From: Muricea muricata
Lineage: Eukaryota; Cnidaria; Anthozoa; Malacalcyonacea; Plexauridae
DNA length: 64,000 bases
NCBI GenBank assembly: GCA_963855995.1
Contig: OY979724.1
Span: 6,611,772-6,675,771, forward strand
Reading direction: 5' to 3'
The translations under genes were made by a program, and so were the position numbers. Positions 1-10,672 of this stretch are shown in pieces (the stretch's first letter is position 1; every line of letters begins with the position of its first letter). The notes beneath the pieces were generated by a model, which had not been told where the DNA came from, made no database searches, and was given only the letters and a program-made list of their open reading frames with translations.

Positions 1-1
1 C

Positions 2-3000
2 GAGACGAACTCGTCTCACGTTGGTGGAACCGAACAGAGTAGAAGCGTTGCAATAGACACCGCATCTAAGGAATTTGTCCCCGAGGACCGTATTCAGACC
101 ACAGAAAACGTAGCCATTCAATCTATGCAAAATTCATTAGAGCAAGAAAACTATAATCAGATGGATGTGTGGAACTCCATAGCACAAATAATTAAGGAAG
201 GACCCTCCTTACCAAAGGTGGAATTAATGAAGTTTGAGGGTGATCCTTTAGAGTATGTAGAATTCATGACAAACTTTAAGGACAACATAGAGTCGCAAGT
301 AAAGGACGAATCACAGAGATTCACTCGGTTATTAGCACAGTGCACCGGGAAGGCGAGAGATGCTATTAGGAGCTGCGTTAACTTAGATGCGAATCAGAGG
401 TATAAGGAAGCAATGAAAGTACTTCTTGACAACTTTGGCCAACCACACATGATAGTAGAGGCTCATACGAAGAAGCTTAGAGAACTGCACATAAAAAAGT
501 CTGATGCAACGGCCTTAATGGAATTCGTACGGCAACTAGAAGATTCAGAAAGAGCTCTTAAAAGAATGGGAACAAGTTACTCGAATAGACTGGACAACGA
601 GGATGTCATAGTAATGTTGATGAAGAAGCTCCCCGAAGATAGTTTGAAGAGAAAGTGGGCGGACAAAGCTGGAGATATTATTAAGAACAAGGGACTGGTA
701 ACCTTTAACGATTTTGTAAGTTTTGTGAAACGTATCGCCGGACGACTTAACAACCGGTACGGCAGAGAGCTCAAACTGGCAAACGAGTCCACGAAGTCGC
801 AGATGTATAAGTCTGGATCCGATCGAGCAAGAGGAATTTATGCAGGCGCTACGCAGAATAGAGTTGAGGACGAACGAAAAACACCGAAGCTCCGCAAATG
901 TCCACAGTGCTCTGGCCCGCATGGCATCTGGAGATGTCAAGCGTTTAAATCAGCCGAACTTGAAGATCGTTTGAAAACTGTAAAAGAACACAAACTCTGT
1001 AATATATGCTTGGATGAAGGTCATTTCGCAAGGTTTTGCAGAAGCGGGTTCACCTGTCGCGTAAGTGGATGCGGAATGAATCATCATTACCTCATTCACA
1101 GAGAACAAAGTCCGACGAAAGACGATCTAATGGGCAAAGATGACTATAACAAGCTTGAAGAGCAGATTCCAAGTAAAAATGATGAAGTCACACGAGGAAA
1201 CACTTCTGAAGGGGAACAGAAGCTAATTAACGCACATCTGTCAGCATCTGTGCTCGAACGCCCTCCGCATGAGCTGATCAACGTTAATGCCGTTCGAGCT
1301 AGTCGTCCGCGTGTTTGTTTCAAGGTCGTCCCAGTCAGAGTGAGCGTTCCCACCAGTCAGAAAGAATTTATCACGAATGCATTTCTGGACAGCGGATCTG
1401 ACGCAACTCTTTGCTTAGAGAGCCTTGTTCAAGAATTCTCAATAGACGATGCTAAACCAGTGAAGTATACGATGACCACGGTCAATCGCAAACAAGAGAA
1501 AGTCGGTTATGAAGTACATCTGAACATAGGATCGATATCAGGCAGTGAGAAGTTCGTGTTGGAGAACGTACTGACTACGGATAATCTGCCGGTGACTCCA
1601 AAGCATGTGGCAGAAAATGACGAACTTCATGAATGGCAACATTTACGGAACTTGGTTTTGCCCAAAATCGAAGATAAGCATGTTACGATGTTAATTGGTA
1701 ACGACCGTCCAGACATAATCGATAGCTGTCTCGATAGGCGAGTTGGAAAGAAAGGAGAACCCTGTGCTGTCAAGACATCTTTGGGATGGACAGTTTACGG
1801 CCCGATGGGAAACGCCGACGATGGAAAGGTCTCAGTCAGTTTCACTCGTTCAGAATATGACGTGTTGGACCGCAAGATGGAGCGTATGTTTAACGCTGAG
1901 TTCGACGACATTAAAGACTTGGAAGAAAGTATGTCTATTGAAGATCGGATAGCAAAGCAAATAATGGTTGAAACGACAACACTAAAGGACGGCCACTACC
2001 AGATTGGATTGCCATTCAAACACGACCCACCACACCTTCCAGATAGCTTACCCACCGCAAGGAAGAGACTAGAATATCTGAAGTCGAAAATGGTAAAGGA
2101 TCCCGTGTTTCACGAAAGGTACAGTACGGTGATGAAAAAGTATGAAGAGGAAGGAGCGGCTCGAGAAGTTCCCGAAGAGGAGCTGGCAACACTCAAACCA
2201 CTGTGGTACCTACCTCACCACGCTGTTTGGCATCCCAGAAAACCTGAAGAGCCAAGAGTCGTTTTTGATTGCGCGTCCAAAGCTGAAGGAGTTTCATTGA
2301 ACGACGAGCTATTGAGAGGTCCTGAAAACACAAGCACATTGTTGGGTGTAATTTTAAGATTCAGAGTAGACAACCTGGCAGTTACCGCTGATGTGAAGAG
2401 AATGTTCCATCAAGTTTACGTCATACCGGAACACAGGAGCGCACTTTGCTATCTCTGGTGGCCAGATGGTGACTTGACGAAAGAGGCGAAGACCTACCAG
2501 ATGCTCGTTCACATATTCGGCGCTAAATCTTCTCCGAGCGTAGCCGGTTATGCACTCAGAAAAACAGCAACAGATAACAGTCATGATTACTCCCAAGAAA
2601 CTTTGGACGCCGTCCTTCGTGATTTTTATGTGGATGATTTACTGAAGTCATTTTCTGAACCCGAACAAGCAAAAAGAGTGAGCAAGGAGTTGGAAAGTAT
2701 GCTCGCCAAAGCTGGATTCCAACTGACAAAATGGTGCTCAAATTCACGCGAGCTCTTACAAGAATTTCCAGTGGAGGGAAGGGCACCGACAGTCAAGAAT
2801 TTAGATTTGCAATCGGAAACATTACCCATGGACCGCGCGCTTGGCGTCCGTTGGAATGTCGAAAAGGATACGATTGTGCTAATCGTGGAAGACAAGAAAG
2901 AGCAGAATAACCGCAAAGGCGTGCTGTCATCGATAGCAACAGTCTACGATCCTCTTGGATTTGCAAGCCCGCTGATGTTACCAGCTCGAGAGATTAACCA

Positions 3001-3049
3001 AGAGCTATGTCGTCTGAAAGTGGATTGGGACAGCGAGTTGCCTTGTTAA
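2..3049 (+). CDS. BEL/Pao Gag-protease-reverse transcriptase (upstream part of polyprotein)
   Basis: The frame is open from base 2 to a TAA at 3047-3049; the first Met is at 125 but the frame continues upstream to the window edge, so the true start may be outside. Numbered from that Met: a DUF1759-type Gag region (about 30-190), Cys-rich zinc motifs near 259-310 (CPQC, CNIC...H...C), an aspartic protease with DSGSDATL near 422, and a reverse transcriptase with the catalytic YVDD near 835 followed by the start of the Pao A17-peptidase region. It makes particle proteins and copies element RNA to DNA. The same frame continues after the stop into the next entry, so the stop is a single nonsense change in one long ORF rather than a natural gene boundary. 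Confidence 0.92.
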   Translation, partial: ETNSSHVGGTEQSRSVAIDTASKEFVPEDRIQTTENVAIQSMQNSLEQENYNQMDVWNSIAQIIKEGPSLPKVELMKFEGDPLEYVEFMTNFKDNIESQVKDESQRFTRLLAQCTGKARDAIRSCVNLDANQRYKEAMKVLLDNFGQPHMIVEAHTKKLRELHIKKSDATALMEFVRQLEDSERALKRMGTSYSNRLDNEDVIVMLMKKLPEDSLKRKWADKAGDIIKNKGLVTFNDFVSFVKRIAGRLNNRYGRELKLANESTKSQMYKSGSDRARGIYAGATQNRVEDERKTPKLRKCPQCSGPHGIWRCQAFKSAELEDRLKTVKEHKLCNICLDEGHFARFCRSGFTCRVSGCGMNHHYLIHREQSPTKDDLMGKDDYNKLEEQIPSKNDEVTRGNTSEGEQKLINAHLSASVLERPPHELINVNAVRASRPRVCFKVVPVRVSVPTSQKEFITNAFLDSGSDATLCLESLVQEFSIDDAKPVKYTMTTVNRKQEKVGYEVHLNIGSISGSEKFVLENVLTTDNLPVTPKHVAENDELHEWQHLRNLVLPKIEDKHVTMLIGNDRPDIIDSCLDRRVGKKGEPCAVKTSLGWTVYGPMGNADDGKVSVSFTRSEYDVLDRKMERMFNAEFDDIKDLEESMSIEDRIAKQIMVETTTLKDGHYQIGLPFKHDPPHLPDSLPTARKRLEYLKSKMVKDPVFHERYSTVMKKYEEEGAAREVPEEELATLKPLWYLPHHAVWHPRKPEEPRVVFDCASKAEGVSLNDELLRGPENTSTLLGVILRFRVDNLAVTADVKRMFHQVYVIPEHRSALCYLWWPDGDLTKEAKTYQMLVHIFGAKSSPSVAGYALRKTATDNSHDYSQETLDAVLRDFYVDDLLKSFSEPEQAKRVSKELESMLAKAGFQLTKWCSNSRELLQEFPVEGRAPTVKNLDLQSETLPMDRALGVRWNVEKDTIVLIVEDKKEQNNRKGVLSSIATVYDPLGFASPLMLPAREINQELCRLKVDWDSELPC

Positions 3050-5278
3050 CTGTCCACGCAATGGAAGAAGTGGAAAGAAGATTTAGTCGACCTACGCTCA
3101 TACGAAATGCCCAGATGTTTTAAACCGGAAGGCTTCGGACGAATCCGACAGATAGAATTGCATCATTTCGCCGACGCATCGCAAGAACACGGTTACGGAA
3201 CCGTATCGTACTTACGCTTTATGAACGAGAAGGGAGAATTCCACGTAAGTTTCGTGATGGGGAAGCCCAAAGTCAAGCCTCTCAACAAAGCAGTCACCGT
3301 CCCCAAGTTGGAATTGACGGCAGCAACACTGGCTACGCGTGTGAACAAGACTATTGTAAAAGAACTGAAAGGAAGACTCGAGATAAACAGAATCGTGTAT
3401 TGGACCGACTCTATGATCGTTTTAAAGTACATCATGAACGAAACAAGAAGATTCGTCACTTTCGTGGCAAATCGTGTCGCTGCTATCAGACAAGAGTCGA
3501 CGCCAAGTCAGTGGCGATATGTTCGATCAGACCTAAACCCTGCAGACTACGCGTCAAGAGGAATCAAAGCCTCTGAGACGAATAAGTTGGAACGTTGGAA
3601 AAAGAATCCTGAATTTCTTTGGCAGCCGACTGAAGACTGGCCTGCTCAACCTTTAGATCTGACAGAAAGCTTGAATGAGAATGAAGAAGGAGTAAAAAGA
3701 GAAAAAGTCGTAGTCGGTGGAACAAGCGTAAAGGATGAATTCTGGAGCGATCTATTGAAACGGTTCTCCACGTGGGAGAGGCTACGAAGAGTCGTTGCCT
3801 GGCTTGTTAGAGTATTTCGAGGACGAAGACCTAAGAAACAACGCGATGAGAAGGAACGATCATGGGGCGTCACGAATGAAATAGAGCAATTAACCGTATC
3901 GGAATTGGAAGAAGCCGAAAGAAAGATCGTCAGACAAGTCCAGGAAGAATCGTTTCCAGGGAATTTGGAGAAAGTGAAGAAAGGACGTTTAGCGAGACTT
4001 AAACCTTTTCGTGAAGACGGACTATTACGTTTAGGAGGAAGATTGAATCGGTCGAGCTTGGATCACGATTCAAAACACCCATTCATCCTCCCAAAAGACA
4101 ACATTGTATCTGAGTTGATCACCCTTCACTACCACGGCCTCAATGGTCACGCTGGAAGTTACCAAACGCTGTCAGAAACCAGGAGACGTTTTTGGATTAC
4201 GAACGGAATATCTTATGTTAAACGAGTTCTCAAGAAATGTCAGATCTGTAAACGAGAGAATGCGAAGTCGGGTGAGCAAGTGATGGCCCCGTTGCCGGCT
4301 GTGAGGACATCATCAGACGAAGACGGTGTGGTGTATCCATTTGCAGCTGTTGGCATAGACTACTTTGGATCACTTTTCGTGAAGTTGGGTCCAAGGACGA
4401 GGTCAAAGAATCCTGCGTTAGCGAAACGATATGGATGTATCTTCACGTGTTTAAGATACAGAGCTGTGCACATCGAGGTATCCGAAGATTTATCGACGGA
4501 CAGTTTCATCAGTGCGATCCTGCGTTTCGTGGGCCGAAAAGGGCCACCTCGGGTTATCTATAGCGATAACGGCACTAACTTCAAGGGCGCTGAACTGGAA
4601 GTTATTCAAGCCCTAAAATCGTGGAACCTCGAAAAGATCCAGGGATCGCTCTCTCGCAGAGGTGTAGAGTGGATCTTTAATCTTCCATGCGCTAGTCATC
4701 AGGGCGGTGTTTGGGAACGTCTGATACGGTCAACCAAAAGGATTCTGCGATCTCTAGTCGGTAACAGGGAGCTCAATGATGAGAGTTTACGAACATTTTT
4801 GGTGGAAGTAGAAAAGATCATGAACGATCGACCCATAACTCCCATCTCCAGTGACCCACGAGACTTAGAGGCACTTACACCAAACCATATACTCCTGATG
4901 CGCCAGAATCCGTCAACATCTGCAAAGGCGTCCGATCAAGTAAATAACTACAAAGCAAGATGGAAACATGTCCAATCATTGGCAAGTATCTTTTGGGAAA
5001 GATGGATGCGCGAGTACTTACCAACCTTACAAGCAACACAGAAGTGGTTGAAAAAGAAACCCAATTTCAGTGTCGGAGATCTAGTGTTAGTGGTAGACGA
5101 AGACGTACAACGAGGTCGATGGCCAAAGGGACTTATAGAAGAGGTATTCCCAGACACCGAAGGAATCGTCCGCAGAGTAACCGTCCGAACGGCGAACGGA
5201 ATTTATCAGCGGGATGTACGCAAGATATGTTTGTTAGAAGAAAACCTTTTGGGACAAAGGTCGGTTGAACAAACCTAA
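3050..5278 (+). CDS. BEL/Pao A17/RNase H-like, integrase and DUF5641 part of polyprotein
   Basis: Same frame as the upstream part; the first Met after the stop is at 3107. An RNase H-like stretch begins near 3167 (FADASQEHGYG). An HHCC zinc-binding domain spans about 4126-4250 (two His, then CQIC). The integrase core shows the D,D,E residues: Asp in GIDYFGSL (about 4355), Asp in YSDNGTNF (about 4565) and Glu in VWERLIRSTKR (about 4715). The C-terminal about 90 residues match the DUF5641-type tail of Pao elements. Integrase inserts the cDNA. The catalytic residues look intact, so decay seems limited to the nonsense codon. Confidence 0.92.
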   Translation: MSTQWKKWKEDLVDLRSYEMPRCFKPEGFGRIRQIELHHFADASQEHGYGTVSYLRFMNEKGEFHVSFVMGKPKVKPLNKAVTVPKLELTAATLATRVNKTIVKELKGRLEINRIVYWTDSMIVLKYIMNETRRFVTFVANRVAAIRQESTPSQWRYVRSDLNPADYASRGIKASETNKLERWKKNPEFLWQPTEDWPAQPLDLTESLNENEEGVKREKVVVGGTSVKDEFWSDLLKRFSTWERLRRVVAWLVRVFRGRRPKKQRDEKERSWGVTNEIEQLTVSELEEAERKIVRQVQEESFPGNLEKVKKGRLARLKPFREDGLLRLGGRLNRSSLDHDSKHPFILPKDNIVSELITLHYHGLNGHAGSYQTLSETRRRFWITNGISYVKRVLKKCQICKRENAKSGEQVMAPLPAVRTSSDEDGVVYPFAAVGIDYFGSLFVKLGPRTRSKNPALAKRYGCIFTCLRYRAVHIEVSEDLSTDSFISAILRFVGRKGPPRVIYSDNGTNFKGAELEVIQALKSWNLEKIQGSLSRRGVEWIFNLPCASHQGGVWERLIRSTKRILRSLVGNRELNDESLRTFLVEVEKIMNDRPITPISSDPRDLEALTPNHILLMRQNPSTSAKASDQVNNYKARWKHVQSLASIFWERWMREYLPTLQATQKWLKKKPNFSVGDLVLVVDEDVQRGRWPKGLIEEVFPDTEGIVRRVTVRTANGIYQRDVRKICLLEENLLGQRSVEQT

Positions 5279-5364
5279 CTCAGAACTGTTAGAGACTAAG
5301 TACTGAGTAAATAATTGATATTAGTTAAATTTAAGTTGGTAGAAAGGCTCCTTTCTCGTCTTTC

Positions 5365-5376
5365 AAGGGGGGAGCG
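5365..5376 (+). other. Polypurine tract of the BEL element
   Basis: The run AAGGGGGGAGCG lies immediately before the 3' LTR. In LTR retrotransposons this position primes plus-strand DNA synthesis. Confidence 0.7.
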
Positions 5377-5685
5377 TGTAGAATTTGTTACATGAAGTAT
5401 GAGCATAGTGATCGCGGGCGTGAGAGTTTTGGCGCGAAGAAGGAACAAAACAAAACATCGGTTATAAACGTGAACTAAAATTGTCGTAATAATTTGATTA
5501 ATTCATGAACAAAGGTGTCACAATAACTTGTAAGTACTGAACAGTGTTCTAGTTGTTATATTTAATGTATACTTGAGTAGGTCTAACGCCTTCTACTGTA
5601 ATAATTTGTACTTTAGCGAATCTCTCGTATACGCTGAAATATGAGCGAATAAAGTTTGTGACAACGTAGGCATTTGAAGATAACA
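5377..5685 (+). repeat. 3' LTR of the BEL element (309 bp)
   Basis: It begins TGTAGAATTTG after the purine tract and ends TTGAAGATAACA, giving the usual TGT...ACA ends. An AATAAA at about 5648 fits a polyadenylation signal near the R/U5 border. The right boundary is fixed by the reappearance of host sequence (CCCTGCCTTCC) that is duplicated at 7115-7130. The matching 5' LTR is outside the window, so the target duplication cannot be read. Confidence 0.85.
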
Positions 5686-6000
5686 CCCTGCCTTCCTGCA
5701 CTGACATCTGTTCGTTCCACATCCCTTGGTGCAACGGCACTTGATGAGATGAAGAACAGCATCCGGGTCGGGTCGCTGCTGGTCATCACTGGATACCATT
5801 TATCTGAATCAAAAGAAAAACCTCATAATTTGATATTATTTGGTCACTTTCACGATGATATGACTTAGATGAATTGCCTTTCTCCAGGGTCCATCCAAAG
5901 CCTGCCGGTGAGGGAAGCCTTGGGTTTGGGATTATATCGTTCTTCTATACCATTGCTAGGTAATGGGCACGTAATATCGCCTGTTTCAGGGCTGACTTAG
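5686..6000 (-). pseudogene. Inverted duplicate of the 3' exons of the PIN-like/CXC gene
   Basis: Read on the minus strand, this stretch matches 6815-7130 nearly base for base, including the end of one exon, the short intron and the start of the Cys-rich exon. The match breaks at about 5998-6000 on one side and at the BEL LTR on the other, so the BEL element inserted into this copy. Both copies share the same small frameshift just before the Cys-rich region, so that lesion is older than the duplication. Confidence 0.75.
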
Positions 6001-6186
6001 TCGGCCGCTCTCCCTCAAAACAGCTACTAGAGTCTTGCGACAAGGAGGTCAAGATCCTGTTTGTTACAGAATTACAGACAGTACACAAATCTCCAAGGTA
6101 GGAGAACGTTTAAACTAAATTCTTTATACTGAATCCCAGTTTTAGACTTCAGATTAACTGATTGTAAACTGCTTCTTATTTTATAG

Positions 6187-7248
6187 GTACCAATGAAAAG
6201 ACTTCTGGCACATGTTAACACCAAGAAAGAACTGACAGAGTACCTTGCCATTAAGACGCTAGAGAAAGGCCGTGAAGAGGGTTTACGGGTGACGGTGGCG
6301 TGGGATAGTAAATGTAAAGGAACGCACAGAGACATGCAATACCTTGACAGCAACCAGGAGGAGGCCGACACGAAACTGCTGCTGCACGCTGTAGATGCCA
6401 CAGTGTCAGGCGCCACGAGAATTGACATCGTCTCGCCAGACACTGATGTGTTTGTATTGGCACTGAGACGGCACGCAGACCTATGTGAAGACACGCGATT
6501 CGTGACCGGCAGAGGACAGTGGCATCGAAAAATCCCCCTCTGTTTCATAGTCCGTGCCCTTGGTTTAGCTAGAATAGCAGCTCTTCCAGGTTTTCATGCG
6601 TAGAGCGAAGCCGATGTGACCGGCTGACAGTGTCTGAGTGCATGCGCTAGCAGACCATGGGGGAATTTCACAGCCTCTACCCTCAACCTTGGCTGCCATG
6701 AAGAAGCTTGTGTGCTTGCTGTACTTCCCTGGTACCCAGATCAGTAGTGTCAAGGAACATAGATGGTTTTTATTCCGAAGGAAACAGGCAGAGTCTGAGA
6801 GATTGCCACCTACCAAGGCAGCCCTGAAACAGGCGATATTACGTGACCATTACCTAGGAATGGTATAGGAGGACGATATAATCCCAAACCCAAGGCTTCC
6901 CTCACCGTCAGGCTTTGGAAGGACCCTGGAGAAAGGTAATTCATTTAAGGCATATCATCGTGAAAGTGACCAAAATAATATCAAGTTATGAGGTTTTTCT
7001 TTTGATTCAGATAAATGGTATCCAGTGATGATCAGCAGCGACCCGCCCCGGATGCTGTTCTTCATCTCATCAAGTGCCGTTGCACCAAGGGATGTGGAAC
7101 GAACAGAAGTCAGTGCAGGAAGGCATGGCTCAACTGCACTGATCTTTGCGCATGCGGTGATGATGATGAGCCTTGTGTAAACTGCCCATCTGACCCATCG
7201 TCTGACCAGGAAGACGACGATGAAAACGACGAGGAAGATACTTCGTGA
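6187..7248 (+). pseudogene. Degenerate PIN-like/CXC-domain gene copy
   Basis: A splice acceptor (TTTTATAG) precedes an open stretch to a TAG at 6601. It holds the motifs QEEADTKLLLHA and VSPDTDVFVLAL seen in a repeated invertebrate family with a PIN/FEN-like fold. The frame can be followed past that stop (LVCLLYFPGT, then ESERLPPTKAALKQAILRDHY to a TAG near 6866), across an intron of about 70 bp (donor near 6936, acceptor before 7007), into a Cys-rich CXC region (CRCTKGCGTNRSQCRKAW...CACGDD) and an acidic tail ending at 7248. Several stops and a frameshift make it a pseudogene. Such genes are often multicopy and may be mobile; molecular function is not established. Family naming is from memory of motif order, not a search. 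Confidence 0.6.
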
Positions 7249-8359
7249 AGATAATCATTCTTCAGTAGCAACCTCAGAACCTCGGCGTTTGTAGAGTAAC
7301 GTGCTTCTTGGGTTGCATAACCCCTTGATCATTGGCTTGTAAATGATTAGTATTTATTTCATCATATCCAATGTTTAAAGAATCACGGAACCCTTTTAAG
7401 GCATTTTCTGAGAAGATAAGGTTCTGGAGATTACTGACAGTTGATGTCTGCCTTCAACTAATTTCCTATTCACCCACAAAATAACATGATAAAGTGATTT
7501 ATTTAGCATTATCATCCTAATCGACCACATAATTGGGGAGGTAGAAACCGTCATTTTTGATCTTGGTCCAATTTGCATTGAGCCAGAGTGAAAAATACGA
7601 TTTTCGTTAATGGCGGACCTAATTAGCATGCATTTTGGTCCAGCAAATACATCGCTGCCCCGAATATAGCTTCTTTGTGCTCATTGGCCCTTAGTATAAC
7701 GAGGCAGGAACTTTCAAAATGAATGACTTCCTTAGAATCGAAAAGTTATGGAGAAAAATCGATTTTTCAGTAATGGCGAAAATGTCCTCCCACCCCACCC
7801 CCTGTGACAGCCGTCGGAGCAGGCCGCAAAATTGCCGACAAAATTTTTCATGCTCATTGGGGCCCAATTAACATTCCTAGATAGGTGGCTTGCTTTTTTC
7901 ACGAAAATCCCATTGGACTACTTATGCTCCCTGACTAGTACGTAAACGCGCCTAAAAGTTTGAATTAATATCAATGTTATCTTTGAAATGAATAAATGTT
8001 TTGATGGAGAGAACTCAGCATTCCCTACGAGTTAGCATACTTTATTGATTCTACTCGTTAAATAAAAAGTACTTAGAGTTTGAGAAGAGTTTAAACTTTT
8101 ACGTGCGTGCACGTACGTGTAAAAAACGGGTAACTGGATAGCAGACTTAACTCTTTTTGAGTTATGTCTGGGAACAGGCTAGCTGAGGTCAGCTACCCTC
8201 CGTATTTTAGTGATTAAAGCAGTGCATCAGCATCAGTGTGGATGATAAAGATATCGCTTTGATCTGATCTGATAAATTTATGTCCTGGTCGGATACATGT
8301 GCTCGGACATTGGCAAAGAGTGCTCGGCCAATATCTTCACAATATTGTCTTGCGTGCAG
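7249..8359. other. Non-coding stretch
   Basis: I see no convincing ORF or RNA gene. The only structure noted is a near-perfect palindrome of about 28 bp around 8097-8124 built from ACGTGCGTGCACGTACGTG. Confidence 0.5.
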
Positions 8360-8488
8360 GGTGGAAAATTGGGGCGCACAGACGTACGATTCTCAGTAGG
8401 ACATAAGTGTAACACAAGAATACAAGTAAACAGCCAAGCTCGTTTGGAATTGTTTCCGGAAACATTTGGAAAAGAGTTACCGACAATA
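8360..8488 (+). CDS. Candidate internal exon (43 codons), unknown gene
   Basis: An acceptor (TTGCGTGCAG) and a donor (ATA/GTAAGT) enclose exactly 43 open codons, phase 0 to 0. The peptide is mixed in composition (starts GGKLGRTDVRFSVGHK, ends FGKELPTI), unlike repeat-derived ORFs. No domain is recognised. The first 30 bases recur at about 13206-13237 in altered form. It could instead be part of an old element. Confidence 0.35.
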
Positions 8489-9043
8489 GTAAGTAATTTT
8501 TCATGACTACGATAGGTGAAAGTTTCGCTTGACCCTGCTGGTACGTGATAATGCATGTTGCAACAAATACGCGATAGCAGACACTTTGCTAGTTTATGGT
8601 GATTTGAATTAAAATATCAGGAGAACCAAAGCAACGTTAGAAGGAAGCGGAAAATAGTTTTCTAAATGATTATAAAAAGTTCTTTCAAACCAAAACAAAT
8701 TAAAAGTGTATTGCTACATTCCACGAGGCAGCAGGCCCAGTACTTTTTATTCTATTTGATCGGTCACAATGTCCGCGGTAGCATCACAATGGCGTGTATA
8801 GGTATGGATGTCAAGGTACATTTGCCCATTAATGATCAATAGTTTGTTTCCATAGAGAACAGGAGTAAATAATTATGAAGAACATTACTAAACACTATGA
8901 AGATAAAAATCCTTGAAGATATACGTGTCTTTAGGAGAAAATCACCGTTGCGAAAAACGTCGTGGAGAAAGCCTAGTTCTGATGATTTAGCCACCGAACC
9001 CCGCGTGCAATTTTACAATAATTCGACTGGCTGCTAAACTTAC
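8489..9043. other. Non-coding stretch
   Basis: AT-rich sequence in which I recognise no gene, RNA or repeat structure. Confidence 0.4.
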
Positions 9044-9284
9044 GTTTATGGTCCAGCTTTGGATCACTTTTTTTCCGTTTCTTTTTCTTCATGGTTTCAA
9101 CAAGAGGAATGCTAACTTCGAGTGTCAAGATGAACGAACGCACATTTCTGTTGGTTTTCGGATTGAATACTGATCGTGGTATCGAAACACTGCAGGACTC
9201 GAGCAGTGGATCGTGATCAGTGCAAGGATTGTGAGGTACGAGACAACGACCCACACGTTCCTGCACAATTGGTGGACTGTGATC
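9044..9284 (-). CDS. Candidate internal exon (80 codons), unknown gene
   Basis: On the minus strand an acceptor (CTTTGTTTCAG) leads into 80 open codons ending at a consensus donor (AAAC/GTAAGT), phase 0 to 1. The peptide contains VGRCLVPHNPCTDHDPLL, then a basic KKKKRKK cluster. No family is recognised. The plus strand is also open over 9176-9415 (79 codons, ending SCHENTVT), so strand choice rests on the splice sites. Confidence 0.33.
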
Positions 9285-9721
9285 CTGAAACAAAGATTAT
9301 GAATATACGGTTAGGGCCTGTTCATGTACATGGGGAATGTTCTCGGTTAGCGAGAAATCATATTGTCAAGTTTATAAGCGAGATCCCCTCTTGTCATGAA
9401 AATACTGTAACTTGAAAATTTACATTGTTCGTATCAGACAAACGTTTTTCCATGTACTGACAAATAGAACATTGAGCATGTGAGATTATATTTTGAGATT
9501 ATGGTATCCGACATTATAGAATCTGAGACTATAGTAACCGCTAATACAAGTCTCTAATAAAAATTGAAGCCGGAAGTAAGTCATGCTTTGCGACCGGCGG
9601 CCATGTTGAAAGGCCCCACTTGAAGAGTGAGGACGACAAAAAATTGACATTTTTGCGTGTTTTTGGATTGGCAACGCTATTCAATACTATACACGATCTT
9701 CTGTTCAGTTATTTTGAATAA

Positions 9722-9826
9722 ACCGGAAACAAACATTGCACAACTCGCTATGGTAATTATGCGCATAAACAAAATTGAGTTCATGAGCATAATTACCATA
9801 CAAGTTGGGCAATGTTTGCTTCCGGT
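9722..9826. repeat. Small hairpin MITE
   Basis: CCGGAAACAAACATTGC at the left returns as GCAATGTTTGCTTCCGG at the right, and the inner part (TATGGTAATTATG / CATAATTACCATA) pairs as well, leaving a loop of about 16 bases. A related sequence occurs near 35730-35790. Confidence 0.6.
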
Positions 9827-9930
9827 GTGCTCAACTGAAGATAAAATATAGATAACAAAAGAGTAGCCAATCCATCCCTTTTTTCTAATATCTATGATAA
9901 TAATAAGACTAATTTAAGTTCACACGTCCC

Positions 9931-10505
9931 TTAAATAGCTAAAATGTCGTGATTTGTATGCTCGCGTGATTTGAATGTTAATTCAACGGTTAAATCAACT
10001 ACGTCAAATCTAACAAGCAAAAAAAGGTTGTAATTAATTCACGCGCACGCAAAGAAGAGAAATCGATTTGCCACAGTAAAGATAGCACGCCACGTACTAT
10101 CAGAGGCTTACCCTCCTGATCTATCGTACTGTGCTTCTCAACTTTAATTGATTCTCTCATTTTGCGAGAGAAATTACGATTATCAATCGCTAAAATAACA
10201 CTAATAGCGAGAAAGCCGAACTTGAAAAAATCAGCCGTGGCTAAACACTCATGGACTAATGACCATCGCATACAATGGAATGAAGCGATAATTTTAAGCA
10301 CAGTACGATAGATCAGGAGGTAAGCTACTGGATAGTACGTGGCGCGCTATCTTTACTGTGGCAAATTGATTTCTCTTTCTTCTTTGCGCGCGCGTGAATT
10401 AGTTACAACTTTTTTGCTTGTTAGATTTGACGTAGTTGATTTAACCGTTTAATTAACATTCAAATCACGCGAGCATACAAATCACGACATTTTACCTATT
10501 CAAGG
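9931..10505. mobile_element. Foldback MITE with about 205-bp arms
   Basis: Left arm 9931-10136 and right arm 10297-10505 are reverse complements (for example TAAAATGTCGTGATTTGTAT versus its complement at the right end) with a 160-bp centre. It interrupts the terminal repeat of the surrounding element, since the right copy near 11500 lacks it. The minus ORF over 9999-10301 is a by-product of the fold. Confidence 0.75.
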
Positions 10506-10672
10506 CACTGATTACTATTATACCAGATGTCTATCTTCGCCAAATATCTGTTACAAATTTTTGACATGCTTACGCGAGCTGACGCATAGCTGACGAAAGA
10601 TTTCCGCCATGTTCTTAGTAAGCGCAATCCACGCCATACAACGTAAGCAACAGTCTAACACCTATGTATGTC

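Larger units (their letters stand above)
1..5685 (+). mobile_element. BEL/Pao LTR retrotransposon, 5' end outside the window
   Basis: The order Gag-like DUF1759 region, CCHC-like zinc motifs, aspartic protease, reverse transcriptase, A17/RNase H region, integrase and DUF5641-like tail is that of metazoan BEL/Pao elements. The 3' end is well defined: a purine tract at 5365, then an LTR that starts TGTAGAAT and ends GATAACA at 5685. The next base resumes the interrupted host sequence, because 5686-6000 matches, in reverse, 6815-7130 up to that point. The 5' LTR and start codon lie left of the window. One in-frame stop (3047-3049) breaks the polyprotein, so this copy is not intact unless the stop is read through. 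Confidence 0.93.
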
